Shown: positions 58,129 through 64,000 of the stretch, piece after piece
Numbering within the stretch: the first letter of the stretch is position 1
How the letters are laid out: the number at the start of each line of letters is the position of its first letter
NCBI RefSeq assembly: GCF_001692325.1
Contig: NZ_LXKN01000046.1
Span: forward strand, 1 to 64,000
DNA length: 64,000 nucleotides
Direction: 5' to 3'
Source: Rhizobium sp. AC27/96
Lineage (GTDB): Bacteria > Pseudomonadota > Alphaproteobacteria > Rhizobiales > Rhizobiaceae
Made by a program: the position numbers and the translations under genes
The notes under the pieces: model-generated
Databases searched by the model: none
Told to the model about the DNA's origin: nothing
Seen by the model: only the letters and a program-made list of their open reading frames with translations

Positions 58129-59141
58129 GCGGCACCTCCTGCTGCTTGCGTGGCGGCAATGCCGGGATGGCCGAGCGGCTTGCCGTGTTCCAGCGGATAG
58201 TTGCAAAGTGTTCTGCCCAGAGCGACATCCTGGCGCGTGACGCCCTTGTCGCATTCCGGCGTGGCGAAGGAACAGCGTGGTGCGAAGAGGCAGCCCGTCG
58301 GGCGATCATGCTGACCGGGGACGACACCGGCGATGGATGGCAGGCGTTCACCGACCACGGCACGCTCCGGCAATGCCGAAAGAAGTGCTGCCGTATAGGG
58401 ATGATGCGGGTCGCGGAACAGAGCCTTGACCGGCTGCTCCTCGACCTTCTGACCGGCATATTGCACCTGCACGCGCTCTGCCGTTTCGGCAACGACGCCC
58501 ATGTCGTGGGTGATGAGCACCAGCGCCATGCCCTGTTCCTGCTGCAGGCGGACAAGCAGATCGAGGATCTGTGCCTGAATGGTCACGTCGAGCGCGGTGG
58601 TCGGCTCGTCGGCGATCAACAGCTTCGGATTGCAGGCAAGCGCCATGGCGATCATGACGCGCTGGCTCATGCCGCCCGACATCTGGTGCGGGAAGTTCGA
58701 CAGTCGATCTTCCGGCGCCGGAATGCCGACAAGCTTCAAAAGCTCGATGGAGCGCTCGCGACGCGCCTTTCGATCGAGCCCCATGTGGATGCGCAGGGTT
58801 TCGCCGAGCTGGAAGCCGACCGTGAAGCACGGATTGAGGCTCGACATCGGCTCCTGGAAGATCATCGCCATGTCCTTGCCGATGATCTTGCGGCGCTGGC
58901 GCGAGGAGATCCCGCGCAGGTCCTTGCCATCAAACATCATGCGGTCGGCTGTGATCTTCGCCGTCCAGGGCAGAAGCCCCATCATGGCAAGCATGGAGAC
59001 CGATTTGCCGGAGCCAGACTCACCGACGATCGACAGAATTTCGCCCTTGTCGCACTGGAGCGAGACACCGTCTACCGCCCGGAACAGGCCGGATGAGGTC
59101 TGGAATTCCACGGTGAGATTTTCAATATCGAGAAGTGCCAT
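58125..59141 (-). CDS. dppD: Dipeptide ABC transporter ATP-binding protein DppD
   Basis: The 338-residue ATPase pairs with DppF. It has Walker A G-E-S-G-S-G-K-S, signature M-S-G-G-M-S-Q-R-V-M-I-A-M-A, Walker B L-L-I-A-D-E-P and the C-terminal C-L-F-A-P-R-C cluster. The ATG at 59141 overlaps the dppC stop by one base (TAATG). Confidence 0.93.
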   Translation of the reverse strand: MALLDIENLTVEFQTSSGLFRAVDGVSLQCDKGEILSIVGESGSGKSVSMLAMMGLLPWTAKITADRMMFDGKDLRGISSRQRRKIIGKDMAMIFQEPMSSLNPCFTVGFQLGETLRIHMGLDRKARRERSIELLKLVGIPAPEDRLSNFPHQMSGGMSQRVMIAMALACNPKLLIADEPTTALDVTIQAQILDLLVRLQQEQGMALVLITHDMGVVAETAERVQVQYAGQKVEEQPVKALFRDPHHPYTAALLSALPERAVVGERLPSIAGVVPGQHDRPTGCLFAPRCSFATPECDKGVTRQDVALGRTLCNYPLEHGKPLGHPGIAATQAAGGAA

Positions 59142-60034
59142 TACGACCTCTTCAGCTTCGGGTCGAAGGCATCGCGCAGGCCGTCGCCCATCAGATTGAT
59201 GGCGAGAACCGTGATGAGGATGCAGAGACCGGGAAAAGTGACAAGCCAAGGGTTGCTCAGGAAGAATTCGCGCGAATCCGCGAGCATCGTGCCCCATTCC
59301 GCCGTCGGCGGTTGGGCACCCTGGCCGAGGAAGCCGAGTGCTGCCGCATCGAGAATAGCGGACGAGAAGGAGAGCGTCACCTGCACGATCAGCGGCCCAA
59401 GACAGTTGGGCAGGATCGTCTTGAACATCAGCCGCAGCGAACCAGCGCCGGCGACGCGCGAGGCAATAACGTATTCCTTGTCACGCTCGGCCATGACCGA
59501 GGCGCGGGTCAGGCGAACGAAATGCGGCTGGTAGGTGATGGCGATGGCGATCATCGCATTCGTCAGGCCAGCCCCGAGGATCGCCACCAGCACCAGAGCG
59601 AGCAGCAGCGATGGAACGGCGAGAATAATGTCCATGACGCGCATGATGATCGTGTCCGTGTAGCCACGAACATAGCCGGCGACAAGGCCGATCAGGACGC
59701 CAGCCGCAGCGGAAACCGAAGCGACCACGAGGCCGATGAACAGCGAATACCGCGTGCCGTAGATGAGGCGTGACAGCAGATCGCGGCCAATGGCATCCGT
59801 GCCGAGCAGGAAGCTGCTGTTGCCGCCTTCCGCCCAGACCGGCGGCAAGCGCTGCATTGTGCTGCCATAGGCGGTGTCAGGATTATGAGGTGAGACGACG
59901 CTGGCGAAGATCGCCAGCAACAGAACGAAGACGAAGATCGCGAGACCGATGACAGCGCCTTTGTTACGAGAGAAATAGTACCAGAACTCCGCAAGAGCGG
60001 AGGGGCGGTCGGATTTGACGCTAACCGTGCTCAT
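59141..60034 (-). CDS. dppC: Dipeptide ABC transporter permease DppC
   Basis: The 297-residue inner-membrane subunit has six predicted helices and the binding-protein-dependent permease loop (E-Y-V-I-A-S-R-V-A-G-A-G). An N-terminal cytoplasmic tail precedes the first helix. AGGAGCGG Shine-Dalgarno. It starts 9 bp after the dppB stop and overlaps dppD. Confidence 0.93.
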   Translation of the reverse strand: MSTVSVKSDRPSALAEFWYYFSRNKGAVIGLAIFVFVLLLAIFASVVSPHNPDTAYGSTMQRLPPVWAEGGNSSFLLGTDAIGRDLLSRLIYGTRYSLFIGLVVASVSAAAGVLIGLVAGYVRGYTDTIIMRVMDIILAVPSLLLALVLVAILGAGLTNAMIAIAITYQPHFVRLTRASVMAERDKEYVIASRVAGAGSLRLMFKTILPNCLGPLIVQVTLSFSSAILDAAALGFLGQGAQPPTAEWGTMLADSREFFLSNPWLVTFPGLCILITVLAINLMGDGLRDAFDPKLKRS

Positions 60035-60043
60035 GGGCCGCTC

Positions 60044-61048
60044 CTAATGACGAATGCGTGGATTGATGAAGCCGTAGAGCAGGTCGACAGCGAGATTGAC
60101 GGACATAACAATGCCGGCAATCAGCAACAGGCCACCCTGCACCACCGGATAATCGCGCTTGGTGACGGCATCGATCATCCATTTGCCGATGCCCGGCCAG
60201 GAGAAGATGCTCTCCGTCAGGATGGCGCCGCCAAGCAGCACACCCGTCTGCAGGCCGATCGTGGTGATGACGGGGATCATGGCGTTGCGCAGCGCATGCA
60301 CCGACACGACGCGCAGTGGCGACAGGCCCTTGGAACGGGCGGTGCGGACGTAATCCTCGCCAAGCACTTCCAGCATCGCCGAGCGCGTCTGGCGGGCGAT
60401 GACGGCTAGCGGAATGGTGCCGAGAACGATAGTCGGCAGGATCAGCGAACTGAACGCGGACCAGAAAGCACCCTTCTGACCGGAGAGCAGGCTGTCGATC
60501 AGCATGAAGCCGGTGATCGGCTTGAAGAAATAGATGAGACCGATGCGGCCGGAAACCGGCGTCCAGTGCAGATAGCCGCTGAAAAAGATGATCAGCAGCA
60601 AGCCCCACCAGAAGATCGGCATGGAAAAGCCGACGAGGGCCACGCCCATGACGCTCTGGTCAAACCATGTGCCTCGCTTGACGGCGGCGAAGACACCGGC
60701 CGGGATACCAAGACAGGCAGCCAGGATCATGGCGCAGATCGACAGCTCCAGCGTTGCTGGAAAGAAGGTGAAGAAGTCGGTCAGCACGTCACGCTTGGTG
60801 GTGATCGAGGCGCCGAAATCGCCGTGCAGGACGTTCCAGAGATATCTGCCGTACTGGACGACAATCGGCTGGTCGTAGCCAAGATCATGCGAGATCTGCG
60901 CATGCCGTTCCGGCGACATCACACGTTCGCCGGATAGCAGCATGACCGGATCGCCGGGAAGCAGGCGAATGAGCGAAAAGGCGACAATCGATACGCCGAG
61001 GAATGTCGGGATCAAGACCGCAAGGCGGCTGAAAAGGAATCGCAACAT
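60044..61048 (-). CDS. dppB: Dipeptide ABC transporter permease DppB
   Basis: The 334-residue inner-membrane subunit has six predicted helices. The N-terminal L-L-P-G-D-P-V is typical of DppB/OppB, and the permease loop reads D-Y-V-R-T-A-R-S-K-G-L. It is 88 bp downstream of dppA, with two hairpins between them and a weak Shine-Dalgarno, suggesting lower expression than the binding protein. Confidence 0.93.
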   Translation of the reverse strand: MLRFLFSRLAVLIPTFLGVSIVAFSLIRLLPGDPVMLLSGERVMSPERHAQISHDLGYDQPIVVQYGRYLWNVLHGDFGASITTKRDVLTDFFTFFPATLELSICAMILAACLGIPAGVFAAVKRGTWFDQSVMGVALVGFSMPIFWWGLLLIIFFSGYLHWTPVSGRIGLIYFFKPITGFMLIDSLLSGQKGAFWSAFSSLILPTIVLGTIPLAVIARQTRSAMLEVLGEDYVRTARSKGLSPLRVVSVHALRNAMIPVITTIGLQTGVLLGGAILTESIFSWPGIGKWMIDAVTKRDYPVVQGGLLLIAGIVMSVNLAVDLLYGFINPRIRH

Positions 61049-61067
61049 GACAGTTGTCCAAATTTTT

Positions 61068-61118
61068 CCGGCGGCCAGACAATGTGCCTGACCGCCGGGT
61101 CGCCCGGCCTAGCCGGGC
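61068..61118 (-). other. Two hairpins between dppA and dppB
   Basis: GCCCGGC (61102-61108) with GCCGGGC (61112-61118) forms a tight hairpin; CCGGCGG (61068-61074) with CCGCCGG (61092-61098) forms a second. No T tract follows in the direction of transcription. Such REP-like structures often stabilise the 3' end of the upstream binding-protein message. Confidence 0.5.
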
Positions 61119-61136
61119 ATTCTCACAGATTTTTCG

Positions 61137-62732
61137 TTATTCGGCGATATCGACGCCGTCGAAGCGATGAACGCCGACCGGATCCTGATGGTAGCCGGAG
61201 ACATTCTTCGTCATCGGGATGAACTCTTCCGAATGGTCGATGGTCATCCACGGTGCTTCGCGCTTGAAGACGACCTGGGCCTGTTCGTAGAGCTTGGTGC
61301 GCTCCTTGATGTCAGCCGTCTGCTTGGCCTTCTTCACCAGATCGTCGAATTCCTTGTTGCACCACTGAGCACGGTTGTTGCCGCCGACGGCATCGCAGCC
61401 GAGCAGGGTGTCAAGGAAATTGTCCGGGTCGCCGTTGTCGCCGGTCCAGCCGAGGATCGCCGCACCATCGCGGTCCTTCGCGGCGGAGAGCTTCAGGTAC
61501 TGAGCCCAGTCATAGGTGACAATCTCGACCTTGACGCCGATCTTGGCCAGGTCTGCCTGCATCAGCTCGGCAGCGCGACGAGCATTCAGCATGTAAGGAC
61601 GCGAAACCGGCATCGCCCAGATCTTCATGCTGAGATCCTTTACGCCAGCCTTTTCAAGCAGCTTCTTGGCCTCTTCCGGCTTGTAGGCGTCGTCCTTCAC
61701 TTCCTTGTTGTAGGACCACATGGTCGGCGGGATCGGGTTGATGGCAACCGTTGCCGAACCCTGGAAGACGGCGTCGACGATGGCCTGCTTGTTGACGGCC
61801 ATGTTGATGGCGCGACGGACTTCAGCCTTGTCGAACGGTGCAACCAGCGTGTTGTAGGCGAGGTAGGAAACGTTCAGACCGGCCTGCTCGAGAACCTTGA
61901 GGTTCTTGTCGGCCTTGAGGTCCTTGATGTCAGCTGCGTTCGGGTACGGCATGATATTGCATTCGCCGGACTTCAGCTTCTGCGCGCGAACGGATGCATC
62001 CGGCGTGATCGCAAAGACGAGATCGTCGATCTTTTCCTTGCCCTTGAAGTAGGTTTCGTTTGCCTTGTAGCGAATGACGGCATCCGGCTGATAGGCGACG
62101 AAGGTGAATGCGCCAGTGCCCAGCGGCTGCTGGTTCATCTGCTCCATCTTGCCATCGGCCTGCAGCTTGTCGGCATATTCCTTCGACAGCACAGAAGCGA
62201 AGTCCATCGCGAGGTCGGCGAGGAACGGAGCTTCCGGACGGTTCAGGACGAACTTGACCGTGAGGTCGTCAACCTTGTCGATCGACTTGATGAGCTTCGG
62301 GAAGCCCATGCCATCGGCATATTCATAAGAGCCGCCGGCAACATACTTTGCCCACGGATTGTCCGTGCCCAGCTGACGGGTGATGGAGAAGATCACGTCA
62401 TCGGCGTTGAGATCACGCGTCGGCGTAAAGAAGTCGGTGGTCTGGAACTTCACGCCCTTGCGCAGCTTGAAGGTGTATTCCTTGCCGTCGGGGGAAACGG
62501 TCCAGCTTTCGGCGAGGCCAGGCTCGATCTCGGTGCTGCCGTGCTTGAATTCGACGAGGCGGCTGTAAACGGTACGCGAAGAGGCATCGAAAGTATTGCC
62601 TCCGGTGTACAGGCCCGGGTCGAAGCCTTCCGGCGAGCTTTCCGAGCAATAAACAAGTGTTTTCGACCAGGCGGACGTTGCCATGACCGAAGCCAGGGCT
62701 GTCACTGCCAGCAGGGCAGAAATCTTTTTCAT
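61137..62732 (-). CDS. dppA: Periplasmic dipeptide-binding protein DppA
   Basis: The 531-residue binding protein has a signal peptide (1-23, ending A-W-S) and the SBP family-5 fold beginning K-T-L-V-Y-C-S-E-S-S-P-E-G-F-D-P. In Rhizobium leguminosarum the Dpp system next to rirA takes up dipeptides and delta-aminolevulinate; this gene order matches. First gene of the operon, with an unusual inverted repeat in the region upstream. Confidence 0.94.
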   Translation of the reverse strand: MKKISALLAVTALASVMATSAWSKTLVYCSESSPEGFDPGLYTGGNTFDASSRTVYSRLVEFKHGSTEIEPGLAESWTVSPDGKEYTFKLRKGVKFQTTDFFTPTRDLNADDVIFSITRQLGTDNPWAKYVAGGSYEYADGMGFPKLIKSIDKVDDLTVKFVLNRPEAPFLADLAMDFASVLSKEYADKLQADGKMEQMNQQPLGTGAFTFVAYQPDAVIRYKANETYFKGKEKIDDLVFAITPDASVRAQKLKSGECNIMPYPNAADIKDLKADKNLKVLEQAGLNVSYLAYNTLVAPFDKAEVRRAINMAVNKQAIVDAVFQGSATVAINPIPPTMWSYNKEVKDDAYKPEEAKKLLEKAGVKDLSMKIWAMPVSRPYMLNARRAAELMQADLAKIGVKVEIVTYDWAQYLKLSAAKDRDGAAILGWTGDNGDPDNFLDTLLGCDAVGGNNRAQWCNKEFDDLVKKAKQTADIKERTKLYEQAQVVFKREAPWMTIDHSEEFIPMTKNVSGYHQDPVGVHRFDGVDIAE

Positions 62733-63003
62733 GATATCGTTTCCCAGATTTGTTATTCTTTTGAAACCGTGGACACCCCAGAGGTTCCCATTCGGATCGC
62801 GCCGATGGAACTTTATTTTAAGTTTGAAAGCAACAAGCGCCGCCTAAATTTTTTCCAAATCGTAGAGTTTGGAAATTTTCGGACGAAAAAACCTCTGGAT
62901 TGGTAATATTCTGCCGAAATTTTGCGTGATTTTATCAGATTCAGGATGATTTGACGCTTTCCCATCGCGATCCGTTCATCATCCACTGCCCGGATGCGAG
63001 GCA
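62733..63003. other. dppA upstream region
   Basis: About 270 bases between dppA and the rirA terminator, strongly AT-rich in the middle. Apart from the TTTCCAAA dyad I find no iron box of the TGA-N9-TCA type here and no gene. Confidence 0.4.
62852..62875. promoter_or_regulatory. Inverted repeat upstream of dppA
   Basis: TTTCCAAA (62852-62859), eight bases, TTTGGAAA (62868-62875) is a perfect dyad in an AT-rich stretch 120 bp upstream of dppA. It could be an operator or the stem of an AT-rich hairpin. The binding protein is unknown. Confidence 0.4.
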
Positions 63004-63044
63004 ATAAAAACAAAAATCCGCGGCTGCCGGCGGCAACCACGGAT
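63004..63044 (-). terminator. Intrinsic terminator of rirA
   Basis: A stem from 63016-63028 pairs with 63032-63044 (two internal mismatches) and on the minus strand is followed by TTTTTGTTTTT (complement of 63006-63015). It lies 31 bp after the rirA stop and separates rirA from dppA. Confidence 0.8.
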
Positions 63045-63074
63045 GGAAAACATCAAACGATTGAACGTGGCCGA

Positions 63075-63563
63075 TCAGGCCGCGGGTGCAGTGATCGACG
63101 GCTTCTTGGCGATCACCCGGTGATCCACATCCGTCAGGCCGAGCAGGAAGTTGATCTGCGGGCGCGCCTTGACGAGATCGTCGATGGAATATTCGGTCAG
63201 AACATCGAAGAACGCATTCAAGGCCTTACGCAGCGCCGAATTGAGGCCGCAGCTATCGACCAGCGGGCATTCCACGACGCCGTCCTCGAAGCATTCCGCC
63301 ATGGCAAAGCTGTCTTCCGTCACGCGAACAACGTCGAAGAGGCTGATCGCGGTCGCGGCCCTGCCGAGGCGAACGCCGCCGTTGCGGCCACGCACGGTTT
63401 CGACGAGGCCGGCCTTTGTCAGCGGCTGCAGGATCTTGAACAGGAAGAGCTCGGAGACGCCATATGCCTTCGCGATCTCCGGGATGCGGCTCAGATGGCC
63501 GTCATTGGCAGCGCAATACATCAACATGCGCACCGCGTAATTGGTCTGTTTCGTCAAGCGCAT
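63075..63563 (-). CDS. rirA: Iron-responsive Rrf2 family regulator RirA
   Basis: The 162-residue protein is the rhizobial iron regulator, which replaces Fur and represses iron-uptake genes when iron is sufficient. It begins M-R-L-T-K-Q-T-N-Y-A-V-R-M-L-M-Y-C-A with an Rrf2 winged helix-turn-helix, and carries the three cluster-binding cysteines Cys91, Cys99 and Cys105 (A-E-C-F-E-D-G-V-V-E-C-P-L-V-D-S-C). The ATG at 63563 has AGGAGAT upstream. An IRO-type box lies 80 bp before the start; dppABCDF follows, as in R. leguminosarum. Confidence 0.96.
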   Translation of the reverse strand: MRLTKQTNYAVRMLMYCAANDGHLSRIPEIAKAYGVSELFLFKILQPLTKAGLVETVRGRNGGVRLGRAATAISLFDVVRVTEDSFAMAECFEDGVVECPLVDSCGLNSALRKALNAFFDVLTEYSIDDLVKARPQINFLLGLTDVDHRVIAKKPSITAPAA

Positions 63564-63642
63564 GCCGATCTCCTGGAATCGAGGCTGCTTAGGGGTCGGA
63601 TGGTATATAGTGGCTTTCTTAGTTTTGAACAATTCCAAAATA

Positions 63643-63657
63643 TGAAATTAATATTCA
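63643..63657. promoter_or_regulatory. Iron-responsive operator (IRO-type box) upstream of rirA
   Basis: TGA, nine bases (AATTAATAT), TCA matches the TGA-N9-TCA IRO consensus bound by RirA. It lies 80-94 bp upstream of the rirA start in AT-rich DNA, so rirA is probably autoregulated. Confidence 0.6.
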
Positions 63658-63749
63658 CGTATTTTCGAAAACCTCGGCCACACGCTCATTGCGCACCGCC
63701 GGCCTGCACCGCTCACAATGGAGGAGCGGCGGCGCCAAGGCTGAAGTGC

Positions 63750-64000
63750 TCAAGGCACGGCAATCCAGACCGCCATTTCACAGCCACCCGGTTCTCGGAA
63801 ATGAAAGCGCCGGCCCCCGGGAAAATCAAACGCGGGGCGGGTTATGACACCGCCGGCAAACTCGACCGCGCGCTGGGCGGCTTCCAGATCGGTGGTGCGG
63901 ACCACGGGCAAGGGCGCACCGGCCGCCTCCCCCGCATTGCCGTCAATGCCGGCATCTATGCCTGCGGCTTCGATCACGTGGTAGGTCGGTCCATAGCTGA
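63750..64000 (-). CDS. VOC family (glyoxalase-like) protein, C-terminal part
   Basis: This frame stays open to the right edge, so only the last 82 residues are present. They read S-Y-G-P-T-Y-H-V-I-E-A-A-G and end F-D-F-P-G-G-R-R-F-H-F-R-E-P-G-G-C-E-M-A-V-W, the second beta-alpha-beta unit of a vicinal-oxygen-chelate protein. The start codon lies outside the window. Function not assignable. Confidence 0.75.
   Translation of the reverse strand, partial: SYGPTYHVIEAAGIDAGIDGNAGEAAGAPLPVVRTTDLEAAQRAVEFAGGVITRPAFDFPGGRRFHFREPGGCEMAVWIAVP

Noticed and set aside
61167..62906. Open frame of 579 codons antisense to dppA
   Set aside because: dppA is certain on the other strand; the antisense translation has no recognisable feature.

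Overview
The window looks like an ordinary, GC-rich chromosomal segment of a Rhizobiaceae alphaproteobacterium (Rhizobium and relatives). The evidence is a rirA-type iron regulator next to a dppABCDF operon, a CIRCE-controlled groESL operon followed by hisS-hisZ-hisG with a short-form HisG, two copies of a RIME-like mosaic repeat, a DUF1127 gene, and a long Pit-type phosphate transporter. I see no prophage, insertion sequence, CRISPR array, tRNA or rRNA.

Layout. 1-2188: end of a solute:sodium symporter locus (DUF3311 plus the first codons of the permease), ribF and a class-II HAD hydrolase. 2189-5548: groESL with CIRCE operator and terminator, then a rhizobial protein of unknown function. 5600-10789: RIME repeat, a Nu-type glutathione transferase, DoxX, and hisS-RIME-hisZ-hisG. 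10915-12372: a 2H phosphoesterase and two small secreted Met/His-rich, probably copper-related proteins. 12418-17719: LysR/MDR divergon, aldo/keto reductase, HAD hydrolase, a secreted protein and tag. 18022-21125: two paralogous periplasmic L,D-transpeptidases, an outer-membrane beta-barrel protein and a small unknown. 21117-26832: glycolate oxidase glcD-glcE-[NucS-like nuclease]-glcF with a divergent LysR gene. 26865-29647: macrodomain protein, a divergent S-adenosylhomocysteinase-like protein and a LysR gene. 29900-35126: Nudix, pit, rsmE, a LysE exporter and gshA. 35264-41890: DUF937, aldo/keto reductase, ABC-F ATPase, hydrolase, DUF1127/LysR divergon and TetR. 42100-48901: dienelactone hydrolase, MAPEG, membrane protein, guaB, MBL hydrolase, MFS and VOC proteins. 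48967-53450: rlmE, ppx/gppA, an ECF sigma/anti-sigma pair and a TPR protein. 53649-57100: type III polyketide synthase plus isoprenylcysteine-methyltransferase-like enzyme, an FAD oxidase and gluconokinase. 57175-63563: dppABCDF and rirA with an upstream iron-responsive operator. The window ends inside a VOC protein.

The most unusual item is an AT-richer NucS/PD-(D/E)XK nuclease gene fitted between glcE and glcF with overlapping stop and start codons on both sides. Other points worth checking are a hairpin that would bury the Shine-Dalgarno of the second L,D-transpeptidase, the two-gene type III PKS/methyltransferase cassette, a SAH-hydrolase paralogue lacking the usual C-terminal tail, an attenuator-like hairpin in the guaB leader, and a basic extension of about 184 residues on Ppx/GppA. 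Nothing here is clearly a wholly new multi-gene system.

Start codons were re-chosen by eye where a Shine-Dalgarno, signal peptide or domain boundary argued against the longest frame. All family assignments are from reading the translated sequences; no database search was run.
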